This document shows positions 55,429 through 63,696 of a stretch of DNA of 64,000 nt, one piece after another. Made by a program: the position numbers and the translations under genes. The stretch covers positions 2,188,001-2,252,000 of the forward strand of contig NZ_CP097269.1 of the NCBI RefSeq assembly GCF_028473645.1, read 5' to 3'. The notes beneath the pieces are model-generated. The model made no database searches. It was not told where the DNA came from and saw only the letters and a list, made by a program, of their open reading frames with translations. Each line of letters opens with the position of its first letter. The first letter of the stretch is position 1. This DNA is from Acidovorax sp. GBBC 1281 (GTDB taxonomy: Bacteria > Pseudomonadota > Gammaproteobacteria > Burkholderiales > Burkholderiaceae_C).

Positions 55429-57648
55429 CTATTGCGTCGCATGCTGCCGCTGCAGCAGGGCGGTGATCTGGTGGGCGGGCAAAGGCTTGCTGAAGTAATA
55501 GCCCTGTGCTTCATCGCACCCTTGCTCGCGCAGGTATGACAGCTGCTCGCTCGTTTCCACGCCCTCGGCCGTGGTCCGGATGCCCAGTGCCTGGGCCATG
55601 CGAATGATGGCGCTGACGATGGCCCGGTCGTTGCTGTCGTTGCCCAGGTCTCGGACGAACGACTGGTCGATCTTGAGCTTGTAGATTTGGAAGCGCTTGA
55701 GTTGGCTCAGCGAAGAATATCCCGTTCCGAAATCGTCCATGGACATGCGCACGCCCCGGGCATGGAGCTGGTCCATGGTGGCAATGGCGGAACGGGGGTC
55801 GTCCACCGCGACGCCTTCGGTCAGTTCGAGCTCCAGCCGGTTGGCCCGCAGCGAGGTGCTGTCCAGGAGCCGGCTGACCAGTTCGGGCAACTGCGGCTGC
55901 CTGAACTGCAGTGCCGATAGATTGACCGCCATGGCCAGCCAGTCCATGCCCATGGTGTGCCAGTGCTGCAACTGGTCCAGGGCTGTCTGCATGACCCACT
56001 CGCCGATCTGCAGGATCTGGCCGCTGTCTTCTGCGATGGGGATGAACTCCGCAGGGGAGATGCTGCCCAGGTCGGGGTGCTCCCAGCGGAGCAGCGCTTC
56101 TACGCTGCGGATCTCCCCTGTCGCGATGGTGATCTGCGGTTGGTAGTGCAGGTGCAGCTGGTTTCGCTCCAAAGCGCGGCGCAGGGCATTCTCCAGCAGG
56201 AGGGCGCGCACCGACTGGGCCTGCATTTCCGGGGTGAAGAAGCGGTAGGTGTTGCGGCCGTCCAGCTTCGCCCGGTACATGGCCACATCGGCGGACTGGG
56301 TCAGGGTGTCGAAATCCGCGCCGTCCTGTGGAAACAGCGCGATGCCCATCGAAGGTGCCATCGTGAGTTCGTGGTGCCCGATCTGGTAGTGCTGGCGCGA
56401 CGCCTCCTGCAGCTTGCCTGCGACCCGTGCCGCCCCATGCGCGTTCGCCCCGGGCAGCAGCAGGATGAATTCGTCGCCCCCTAAGCGCGACACGGTGTCC
56501 TTGTCGCGGACGACGGCCCGCAGCCTTTTGGCGATTTCCACCAGCAACGCGTCACCCACCCGATGGCCCAGCGAGTCGTTCACGTGCTTGAAGTGATCGA
56601 GGTCGAGGAAGATGACGGCCAGCGGCGTGCCCCCTTCGCTGGCGGCGCGGATCGCGTGGTGGCTGCGCTCAGCCAGGAGCGTGCGGTTCGGCAGGCCGGT
56701 CAAGGGATCGTAGTGGGCCAGCCAATAGATGCGTTCCTGGTCGTGCTTGCGATCGTTGATCTCGCGGTGCAGGTTTTCCACGGTCTCGCTGAGCTGCCGG
56801 GTACGCTGGTGCACCTGAAGCTCCAGGTCGGCGTGCATCCGGGCCAGCTCTGCCTGTGCCTGCCGCTGCTCGCTGACATCCATGGCAATGCAAACCGATC
56901 CATTGGCCGGACGGGCGGGGTCGATGGCCTTGACACGCACCTCGCACACCACGGCGCGGCCATCCTTGCCGCGCAAGGTCATCTCGCCCACGAAGATCTT
57001 GCCATCCAGCAGCGGTTCATAGCAGCGCTTTTTTGCGTCTTCCCAGTCCGCGTCGCTGAAATGCCACTGCCGCGTCGCTGCGTTGGCCAGCTCTCCAGGA
57101 CCATAGCCCAGCATCTGTTCGAAGTGCTGGTTGCAGCGCGTCATGCGTTGGTTGGAGATGAAGGCGATGCCCACCATGGCCTGGTCGAAAAGGGCCTGCT
57201 TTTCCTGCACCACGGCATGGAGCTGGGTTTGCGCATGCCGCTGCTCATCGATGTCGTCGATGATCCAGATGGATCCTTCCGCCGTGTCGTCTGGGTTGAT
57301 CAGTCGACCGGCCAAGCTGCTCCAGAACAAGCGGCCGTTGCAGCGACGCATCTGGCATTCCGTGCGATAGGTGTCCCCGCGCGCGAGCACCGGATAGGCA
57401 TTGCGCCCCAGTTCCCGGAACGCGTCGGGGGTGGGATACAGGGCCTGACTGCTCAGCCCGATGGTTTCTTCGACCGTTTCATAGCCAAAGATATCGGCAT
57501 AGCGCTGGTTGCAGCGAACGATCTGCCGTTGGCGGATGAACACGATGCCCACGCCGGCGCTGTCCAACAAAGTCTGCTGCTCGCGAAGGATGCGTTGCAA
57601 AGTCGGCCCGGACTGAGAAAGCACGGGCGCATCAAGCGTGGGGCACAT
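55429..57648 (-). CDS. PAS-GGDEF-EAL cyclic di-GMP enzyme
   Basis: 739 residues from ATG at 57648. Two PAS domains (LLDSAGVGIVFIRQRQIVRCNQRYADIFGYE; LFDQAMVGIAFISNQRMTRCNQHFEQMLGYG), a coiled linker (AELARMHADLELQVHQRT), GGDEF (YDPLTGLPNRTLLAER ... VSRLGGDEFILLLPG, active-site motif intact) and EAL (SVEALLRWEHPDLGSISPAEFIPIAEDSG ... ELTEGVAVDD ... MSMDDFGTGYSSLSQLKRF ... AEGVETSEQL, catalytic set intact). It could make or degrade c-di-GMP. No membrane segment is present. An in-frame GTG at 57786 would add 46 residues. Its promoter region is shared with the divergent OlsB-like gene. Confidence 0.93.
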   Translation of the reverse strand: MCPTLDAPVLSQSGPTLQRILREQQTLLDSAGVGIVFIRQRQIVRCNQRYADIFGYETVEETIGLSSQALYPTPDAFRELGRNAYPVLARGDTYRTECQMRRCNGRLFWSSLAGRLINPDDTAEGSIWIIDDIDEQRHAQTQLHAVVQEKQALFDQAMVGIAFISNQRMTRCNQHFEQMLGYGPGELANAATRQWHFSDADWEDAKKRCYEPLLDGKIFVGEMTLRGKDGRAVVCEVRVKAIDPARPANGSVCIAMDVSEQRQAQAELARMHADLELQVHQRTRQLSETVENLHREINDRKHDQERIYWLAHYDPLTGLPNRTLLAERSHHAIRAASEGGTPLAVIFLDLDHFKHVNDSLGHRVGDALLVEIAKRLRAVVRDKDTVSRLGGDEFILLLPGANAHGAARVAGKLQEASRQHYQIGHHELTMAPSMGIALFPQDGADFDTLTQSADVAMYRAKLDGRNTYRFFTPEMQAQSVRALLLENALRRALERNQLHLHYQPQITIATGEIRSVEALLRWEHPDLGSISPAEFIPIAEDSGQILQIGEWVMQTALDQLQHWHTMGMDWLAMAVNLSALQFRQPQLPELVSRLLDSTSLRANRLELELTEGVAVDDPRSAIATMDQLHARGVRMSMDDFGTGYSSLSQLKRFQIYKLKIDQSFVRDLGNDSNDRAIVSAIIRMAQALGIRTTAEGVETSEQLSYLREQGCDEAQGYYFSKPLPAHQITALLQRQHATQ

Positions 57649-57785
57649 GGAAATGAGTGAAGCCCTGGCGGGCGGCAAGTTGTACGAAAGTGTAGCAGTC
57701 GCCCCTGAAATCCTGAGTTCGGGATTGTCTCGATCAAAAGCGCGATGGATGCCTTTTCCTGGGAGGGCTGGCGTCCTCCTTTCCA

Positions 57786-57802
57786 CGTCATGAAGCTGTC
57801 AT
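57786..57802 (+). promoter_or_regulatory. Pho-box-like repeat before the OlsB-like gene
   Basis: CGTCATGAAGCTGTCAT contains two GTCAT half-sites 11 bases apart, the spacing of the PhoB box (CTGTCAT-N4-CTGTCAT). It lies 105 bases upstream of the GTG start. Confidence 0.55.
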
Positions 57803-57907
57803 GGCCTGGACATGGCGGCGTCACTGCCGTTTGCCACAGTCTCGTCCAAGCGGGAAGGGCAACGCTCCTTCAAGCTGTGATCCAACCACCCTTGCAGGGA
57901 GAGACGA

Positions 57908-58744
57908 GTGAACGAACTACCCATCCCGACGATGCCCTTGTGTCCAGACTCATTGCCCAGGGGGTCACTTCATTGCCCTGGCCATTCGGGCGATGTGGCA
58001 AGCCGTTTGTCCACCGAGGGCGGCGTGGAAGTGGCTTGGGCGCGGCACCTCGACGAAGTCCGGGAAGCCCAGCGCCTGAGGTTCGAGGTGTTCGCGTCGG
58101 AGATGGGGGCGCGCCTCAATACCTCGGTGGCCGGCCATGACGTGGACCTTTTCGACGAATATTGCGAGCATCTGCTGGTTCGGGACACGGTCACGCGTCA
58201 GGTCATTGGCACCTACCGCGTACTCACTCCCGCTCAAGCGCGCCGGGTCGGCGGTACCTACAGCGATACCGAATTCGACCTGACGCGGCTGCGCACGCTC
58301 CGCTCTCGCATGGTCGAACTGGGGCGCAGCTGTGTCCATCCGGACTACCGGCACGGGGGCGTGATTCTGGCGCTTTGGAGCGCCCTGGCGGACTTCATGG
58401 TGCGCAATCAACTCGACACCATGATCGGTTGCGCCAGCATTCCCATGCTGCACAACGGGGTAGTGAGCGGCGATGCGGCTGCAAGCATCTGGAGCCAGGT
58501 GCAGAAGTCGCATCTGGCGCCCATCGAGTTCCATGTGCGCCCGCGGCTGCCACTGCCTGTAGACCAACTGGACGGGTCACTGGCGATCGAGCCGCCCGCC
58601 CTCATCAAGGGCTATTTGCGCTTGGGTGCGCGCGTTCTCGGTGCGCCGGCCTGGGACCCCGATTTCAACTCAGCCGATTTGCCGATGCTCATGCGCATTG
58701 CGGATTTGCCTTCGCGATACCGAAAGCACTTCCTCGGAGTGTGA
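57908..58744 (+). CDS. OlsB-like N-acyltransferase (GNAT)
   Basis: 278 residues with a GTG start after AGGGAGA. From about residue 45: WARHLDEVREAQRLRFEVFASEMGARL, DLFDEYCEHLLVRDTVTRQVIGTYRVLTP, LRSRMVELGRSCVHPDYRHGGVILALWSALADFM and MIGCASIPML match the Acetyltransf_5/OlsB family. OlsB adds a 3-hydroxyacyl group to ornithine in ornithine-lipid synthesis; other members are called haemolysin-like. Ornithine lipids replace phospholipids under phosphate starvation, which suits the Pho-like box upstream and the ppk-ppx neighbourhood. No olsA partner follows directly. Confidence 0.75.
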   Translation: MNELPIPTMPLCPDSLPRGSLHCPGHSGDVASRLSTEGGVEVAWARHLDEVREAQRLRFEVFASEMGARLNTSVAGHDVDLFDEYCEHLLVRDTVTRQVIGTYRVLTPAQARRVGGTYSDTEFDLTRLRTLRSRMVELGRSCVHPDYRHGGVILALWSALADFMVRNQLDTMIGCASIPMLHNGVVSGDAAASIWSQVQKSHLAPIEFHVRPRLPLPVDQLDGSLAIEPPALIKGYLRLGARVLGAPAWDPDFNSADLPMLMRIADLPSRYRKHFLGV

Positions 58745-58799
58745 CGGCGCTTTATCTGTCATGAACCTCAGCAAACCTTCCGTGACACCTCCACCGGAT

Positions 58800-58816
58800 T
58801 GTCATGAAAATGTCAT
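58800..58816 (+). promoter_or_regulatory. Pho-box-like repeat before ppk
   Basis: TGTCATGAAAATGTCAT has two TGTCAT half-sites exactly 11 bases apart around an AT-rich spacer, a strong PhoB-box form. CAATACT at about 58826-58832 could be the -10. It also fixes the ppk start downstream at 58863. Confidence 0.7.
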
Positions 58817-58862
58817 GGTGACTGCCAATACTGGGGTGAAACCCATCCCTTTCAAAGCAGTC

Positions 58863-61046
58863 ATGCCGTCGCCTTCAGAGCCCCTCCCCGAATCGCCTCT
58901 TCAATCTGCTGTGCCTACCGGGGAAGTCGAGGAGGCCAATGCGCCCCCTTTGCCAGAGAAATCGTTGAACTCCGATCCTGATTTTCTCAATCGCGACCAC
59001 AGCATCCTTGCTTTCAACGAGCGGGTATTCGACTGGGCCGCGCGGACCGATGTGCCGCTGCTCGAGCGCCTGCGATACCTCTGCATCGTTTCTTCCAATC
59101 TCGATGAGTTTTTCGAGGTCCGTGCCGCTGCCCACCTGACAGCCGCCCAGAACGGCGATACCAAAGGCCCGTATACCGTCGCTTCGTTCGAGGAGTTGGC
59201 CGCCAAGGCCCATGACCTCGTCGCGCGGCAATATGCGCTGTACAACGAATCGCTCACCCCGGCCTTCGCGGCGCAGAACATCCACATCGTGTCGCACGGC
59301 GACCGTACCGGGGCGCAGAGACGCTGGGTGAATGAGTACTTCGACCGGGAAGTCCGGCCTTTGCTGATTCCGGTCGGCCTGGACCCTTCGCATCCGTTTC
59401 CACAGGTCGCCAACAAGTCACTGAACTTTATCGTGCGTTTGAAAGGCAACGATGCCTTCGGACGCGAGAACGAGATTGCCATCGTCAAGGTGCCTCGCGT
59501 TTTGCCGCGCCTGATACGCATGCCCGCCAAAGTGGCTGTGACGGGAGCGCAATTTGTCAGTCTGTCCAGCATTGTGCGGGCACACCTGGCGGAGCTCTTC
59601 ACCGGGCGCGAAGTGACGGAGTTTTCCCAGTTCCGTGTCACGCGCCATTCCGATCTGGCCGTGGATGAAGACGATGTGCGCAACCTGCGAACGGCCCTGC
59701 GCCAGGGGCTGGAGCATCGCCACTATGGTCAAGCGGTGCGGCTGGAAGTGTCATCGAGCTGCTCGCGGTTCTTGTCCGATTTCCTGCAATTGCAGTTTGC
59801 CCTTCCCGATGCGGCGCTGTACCGCGTGCACGGCCCTGTGAATCTGGTGAGGCTTTCGCAGTTGGTGGACCTGGTGAACGATCCAGAACTGCTGTTTCCT
59901 CCATGGCGTTCGGTCTGGCCGCGTCAAATCCAGTCGGGAAGCTCGCTCATCGAACAGATCGGGCGGCGCGATGTGCTGGCCCACCAGCCTTTTGAGAGTT
60001 TCGACGCGGTGCTGGCCTTTCTGCGCGAGGCGGTGAACGACCCGCAGGTGCTTGCCATCAAGCAAACCATTTACCGCACGGGGGCCGATTCGGAGTTGAT
60101 GGAGTTGCTGCGGGAGGCCGTCCGGCGCGGCAAGGAAGTCATGGCGGTGGTGGAACTGAAGGCGCGCTTCGACGAAGAGGCCAACATCAATTGGGCGGAA
60201 GCCCTGGAGTCCATCGGGGCGCAGGTCGTGTACGGTGTGGTGGGCCTGAAGACACATGCCAAGATGCTGCTGGTCACGCGCCGCGAAGGGCGGCATCTGC
60301 GCCGTTATGGCCATCTTTCCACGGGCAACTACAACCCGCGGACCGCCCGCCTATACACCGATCTGAGCTATTTCACGGCCGATGCCGAAGTCACCGCCGA
60401 CATGGATGCGGTGTTCAATCATCTGGCAAGCCAGAACAAGCTGCCCAAATTGCGCAAGCTGGTGCTCGCGCCTTTCCATTTGCAGCAGCACATGCTGGAC
60501 ATGATCGAGCGGGTGGGAGAGGCCGCGGCCAAGGGCGACGATGCCCGCATCGTGGCCAAGATGAATGCCCTGACGGACGATGTGCTGATGCGCGCGCTCA
60601 TCAAGGCGGGGCAGCAAGGTGCGCGCATCGATCTCATCGTGCGGGGTGCCTGCATGCTGCCGGCGCAGCGCAAGGGCATCACGGACAACATTCGGGTGCG
60701 CTCGGTCATCGGACGTTTTCTGGAGCACACCCGGGTGTTCTATTTCCGGGCGGGCAAGGCAGAGGATCTGTATCTGTCCAGCGCAGACTGGATGAACCGC
60801 AACATGCTACGGCGTGTCGAACTGGCCTGGCCCATTACGGACAAGGAACTGCGGCAGCGCATCATCGATGAATGTCTGGTGGCTTACCTGCAGGACGATC
60901 GGGATGCCTGGACTCTGCAGCCCGATGGTACGTATGAGCGCGCGCCGCATCCCGTGTCTGGCAAAGGTGCGCAAAAAGCGCTGATGGACCGCTATGCTGC
61001 GGCGGCAGGCCGAACAATGGCCCACGGCGGCAGCTCCAAGGCATGA
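58863..61046 (+). CDS. ppk1: Polyphosphate kinase 1
   Basis: 727 residues from the ATG at 58863. The PPK1 core starts DFLNRDHSILAFNERVFDWA and LRYLCIVSSNLDEFFEVRAA. The catalytic His regions are GVVGLKTHAKMLLVTRR (autophosphorylated His) and RRYGHLSTGNYNPRTARLYTD; the C-terminus has DWMNRNMLRRVELAWPI. It reversibly transfers the ATP gamma-phosphate to polyphosphate at the inner membrane. The first 60 residues are Pro/Glu-rich and probably disordered. Upstream in-frame codons are rejected because they would lie before or inside the Pho-like box. Its stop overlaps the sixA start. Confidence 0.95.
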   Translation: MPSPSEPLPESPLQSAVPTGEVEEANAPPLPEKSLNSDPDFLNRDHSILAFNERVFDWAARTDVPLLERLRYLCIVSSNLDEFFEVRAAAHLTAAQNGDTKGPYTVASFEELAAKAHDLVARQYALYNESLTPAFAAQNIHIVSHGDRTGAQRRWVNEYFDREVRPLLIPVGLDPSHPFPQVANKSLNFIVRLKGNDAFGRENEIAIVKVPRVLPRLIRMPAKVAVTGAQFVSLSSIVRAHLAELFTGREVTEFSQFRVTRHSDLAVDEDDVRNLRTALRQGLEHRHYGQAVRLEVSSSCSRFLSDFLQLQFALPDAALYRVHGPVNLVRLSQLVDLVNDPELLFPPWRSVWPRQIQSGSSLIEQIGRRDVLAHQPFESFDAVLAFLREAVNDPQVLAIKQTIYRTGADSELMELLREAVRRGKEVMAVVELKARFDEEANINWAEALESIGAQVVYGVVGLKTHAKMLLVTRREGRHLRRYGHLSTGNYNPRTARLYTDLSYFTADAEVTADMDAVFNHLASQNKLPKLRKLVLAPFHLQQHMLDMIERVGEAAAKGDDARIVAKMNALTDDVLMRALIKAGQQGARIDLIVRGACMLPAQRKGITDNIRVRSVIGRFLEHTRVFYFRAGKAEDLYLSSADWMNRNMLRRVELAWPITDKELRQRIIDECLVAYLQDDRDAWTLQPDGTYERAPHPVSGKGAQKALMDRYAAAAGRTMAHGGSSKA

Positions 61047-61507
61047 TGGACCTGATCCTCTGGCGCCATGCGGAGGCTGAAGAGCTTCGTGAGGGAGAAG
61101 ACGATCTGGATCGTCCTTTGACCGCGCGCGGAGAGAAACAAGCTGCGCGCATGGCGGCTTGGCTGGATCGGCAACTGCCAGATGGGTTGCGCGTGCTGTC
61201 CAGCCCCGCACGTCGCACCGAGGCTACCGCGAAGGCCCTGGGGCGCAAGTACAAACTGCGCGCCGAGCTGCTGCCTGGTGGCACCCCGCAGGAACTGCTT
61301 GAACTGGCGCAATGGCCGAAGTCCCGCGGTGCCGTGTTGGTGGTGGGGCATCAGCCAGTGTTGGGTCAAGCCGTGGCAAGCCTTTTAGCCTTGCAGGCGC
61401 CGGAATGCGCCATCCGCAAAGGGGCGGTGTGGTGGCTGCGTCAGCGGCAACGGCCGGAAACCACGGAAACCATCCTGCTGGCGGTGCAGTCCCCGGATTT
61501 TCTCTGA
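61043..61507 (+). CDS. sixA: SixA-type phosphohistidine phosphatase
   Basis: 154 residues. DLILWRHAEAEELREGEDDLDRPLTARGEKQAARMAAWL has the RHG-type catalytic His; SSPARRTEATAKAL and VLVVGHQPVLGQAVASL complete the histidine-phosphatase fold. SixA removes phosphate from HPr-type or phosphorelay His residues. The ATG overlaps the ppk stop (ATGA), so it is coupled to ppk; ppk-sixA-ppx clustering is common in betaproteobacteria. Confidence 0.9.
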   Translation: MMDLILWRHAEAEELREGEDDLDRPLTARGEKQAARMAAWLDRQLPDGLRVLSSPARRTEATAKALGRKYKLRAELLPGGTPQELLELAQWPKSRGAVLVVGHQPVLGQAVASLLALQAPECAIRKGAVWWLRQRQRPETTETILLAVQSPDFL

Positions 61508-61558
61508 GACCAGCACCAACATAAGCGCCAGGGCCAACCGGCGCTCGATGCCCTTGGC

Positions 61559-62032
61559 TTACTTGCGCGCCGTTTTCGCCGGCTTGGCAGCCTTCTTTGC
61601 GACGGGCGCAGGTTGCGCAGGCGTTTGCGCCTTAGGCCGGCCGGTCTTGATGGACGGAACAGCCTGCAGTGCCTTCGCCAATGCATCGTCACCCAACGCC
61701 GAGAGCAGCTTGAGGCCCGCACGCAGCAATTCGCTCTTCTTGGCTGTTGTGCCCAATTGCCCGGTGCGCAGCTTCAATGCTTCGATGGCGGCGTACTCGT
61801 CTTTGGGAATGGTGAAGCTGTCACGCACGAGCTTGGGCTTCTTGGCCTTGGTGTCGCGGGCCGGGCTGGCCACAGCGGGCTTGGCCGCTGCCTTGCGGGC
61901 CGGGGCTTTCTTAGGAGCAGCGGCCTTGCTGCGTGCGGCGGGCTTGGCCGAAGGGGCGGCACTCGCTGCGGGAGCAGGGGTTGCTGCGGTGTTCGAGACA
62001 GAAATGGTGGAGACGTCTGACGTATTGGGCAT
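61559..62032 (-). CDS. Ala/Lys-rich protein with ribbon-helix-helix-like core
   Basis: 157 residues. Residues 1-65 are Ala/Pro/Lys-rich like bacterial histone H1 tails (AAPKKAPARKAAAKPAVASP). A compact middle (KLVRDSFTIPKDEYAAIEALKLRTGQLGTTAKKSELLRAGLKLLSALGDDAL) resembles a ribbon-helix-helix DNA-binding fold, with the strand VRDSFTIP followed by two helices. A second basic tail (KPAKTARK) ends the protein. It is probably a DNA-binding or nucleoid-associated protein. A perfect 27-bp palindrome lies 16 bases before its start, suggesting autoregulation. It lies between sixA and ppx; homologues in this place are uncharacterised as far as I know. Confidence 0.75.
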   Translation of the reverse strand: MPNTSDVSTISVSNTAATPAPAASAAPSAKPAARSKAAAPKKAPARKAAAKPAVASPARDTKAKKPKLVRDSFTIPKDEYAAIEALKLRTGQLGTTAKKSELLRAGLKLLSALGDDALAKALQAVPSIKTGRPKAQTPAQPAPVAKKAAKPAKTARK

Positions 62033-62047
62033 ATGAGTCTAATGAAA

Positions 62048-62074
62048 AAACGGTATATACAGTTTATACCGTTT
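62048..62074. promoter_or_regulatory. 27-bp palindrome at the promoter of the RHH-like gene
   Basis: AAACGGTATA at 62048-62057 and TATACCGTTT at 62065-62074 are perfect inverted repeats around a 7-base centre. It contains -10-like TATA sequences on both strands and lies between the RHH-like start and the ppx 3' end. Confidence 0.7.
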
Positions 62075-62092
62075 CATCCGACGATTGGTCCA

Positions 62093-63571
62093 TCACTGCA
62101 GCTCTGCTGCGAACTCCCAAGGCGTTTTGATCCATGCCGTGCTCTCTTCGCGGAGAAGATGAGCGGACTGCGGATACGCGGCCGACCATCCGGGGCGTGT
62201 GGACAAAGCGAATCGATTGCCTTGCTGGGAAAGCGACAACCCTTGCATGTCGGGCGTGCGGCGGGCGTGGCACAGCGCCACGGCGATCCGCAGGGAGACC
62301 AGCTGCAGCGCCAGGTCGGGATCGTCAAGGTCGGCTTCGAGCTTGCGGACCTTCCCCCGATGGCCTTTCACCAGCAGGCCCAGCCGGTGCAGTTCCCATA
62401 CCGCAAAGCCGGCAGCATCGGTATGGTCCAGGATGTACGCGCCATGGTGGTGGTACTCGCTGTGCGAAATGCGGCAGCCCACTTCGTGCAACTGCGCGGC
62501 CCACGCCAGTTTTCGCTCGGCGCGTTCGCAGTTTTTGCGGCACGCCTGTGTGAACAACGAACAGGCCGTCTTTGCGACCCGCTCCGCGTGCTCGATGTCC
62601 ACCGCGAACCGGTGCATCAATCCCCGCACCGTGGAAGAGCGCAAGTCCGTTTCCGGCAGTTCACGGTCGAGCAGATCGTACAGGGCCCCTTGGCGCAATG
62701 CCCCTTGAGCCACCTGCATCTGATCGATCTGCAACAACTCGAAAATGGCACGCAGCACGCTGAGTCCGCCGCCGATCACGCTGCGGCGTTCTTCCTTGAG
62801 CCCCTCCATGCGCAGGCGGTCTGCCGATCGGACACGCAGCAACTGCTCCTGCAGCCAATCCAGCCCTTGACGCGTGACGAGTCCACTGGGATGGCTTGCT
62901 GCGGCCAGTACATCCCCCACTGCCCCGACCGTGCCGGAGGACCCGTAAGCCACGTCCCAGGTGTCTGGCCGGTAGACGTTGAGTGCCTCGTCCAACACGG
63001 CCTGGGCCGCGATCTCGGCCGTTCGGAATGCCTGGGGCGTGAAGATGCCTTCTGGAAAATACCGGCTGGACCAGGCCACGCTGCCCACCCGATAGGACGC
63101 GACGGCACGCGCCGAAAATTGCTGTCCCAGGATCAGTTCGGTGGATCTTCCGCCAATGTCCACGACCAGCCGACGCTCGTCGGACTGTGGAAGCAGCCGC
63201 GCAACCCCTTGATAGATCAGGCGGGCTTCTTCGGGGCCCGAGACCACTTCGATCCGGTGACCCAGGATGTCGCTGCCGCGTTGGAGAAACACCTCGCGAT
63301 TGCGCGCTTCGCGCAGGGTCTGCGTGGCGACGGCACGGACGTGATGGGGTTCGAAGGCGGTCAGGCGTTCGGCAAAGCGGGCAAGGCAGTCCCAACCACG
63401 CTGCATGGCCTCGGGGGTCAGGTTGCGGTCTTCATCCAGGCCATTGCCCTGACGAACCGTTTCCTTGAGGTATTCCACACGCTGGATATGGCCGTGTTCG
63501 AAACGCCCGATTTCCAGGCGAAAGCTGTTGGATCCGAGATCCACAGCGGCAAGCAGTGTTCCGTCGTGCAT
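62093..63571 (-). CDS. ppx: Exopolyphosphatase / GppA family phosphatase
   Basis: 492 residues from ATG at 63571. ASKHA-fold motifs: LAAVDLGSNSFRLEIGRF, GPEEARLIYQGVA, LVVDIGGRSTELILGQ, and SSGTVGAVGDVLAA. The C-terminal HD-like helical domain contains WAAQLHEVGCRISHSEYHHHGAYIL. It removes terminal phosphate from polyphosphate and/or converts pppGpp to ppGpp. It faces ppk-sixA, so synthesis and breakdown of polyphosphate are encoded together. Length is typical of Ppx (about 500). Confidence 0.94.
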   Translation of the reverse strand: MHDGTLLAAVDLGSNSFRLEIGRFEHGHIQRVEYLKETVRQGNGLDEDRNLTPEAMQRGWDCLARFAERLTAFEPHHVRAVATQTLREARNREVFLQRGSDILGHRIEVVSGPEEARLIYQGVARLLPQSDERRLVVDIGGRSTELILGQQFSARAVASYRVGSVAWSSRYFPEGIFTPQAFRTAEIAAQAVLDEALNVYRPDTWDVAYGSSGTVGAVGDVLAAASHPSGLVTRQGLDWLQEQLLRVRSADRLRMEGLKEERRSVIGGGLSVLRAIFELLQIDQMQVAQGALRQGALYDLLDRELPETDLRSSTVRGLMHRFAVDIEHAERVAKTACSLFTQACRKNCERAERKLAWAAQLHEVGCRISHSEYHHHGAYILDHTDAAGFAVWELHRLGLLVKGHRGKVRKLEADLDDPDLALQLVSLRIAVALCHARRTPDMQGLSLSQQGNRFALSTRPGWSAAYPQSAHLLREESTAWIKTPWEFAAELQ

Positions 63572-63696
63572 GTTGTTGCGCAAGGCGCGCTGGTTTTCAG
63601 GCGGGGCAGCATAGCACCTGCCTCTCCAGTCGATGACGCATCGGAGCTGTGCCAGGAAGGGCGGGGGATGCCGCCCCTCCTGCAATATCGATTCAG

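Noticed and set aside
57786..57824. Longer GGDEF/EAL protein starting at the GTG at 57786
   Set aside because: The added residues show no PAS homology and overlap the Pho-like box; ATG at 57648 is preferred, though its ribosome site is weak.
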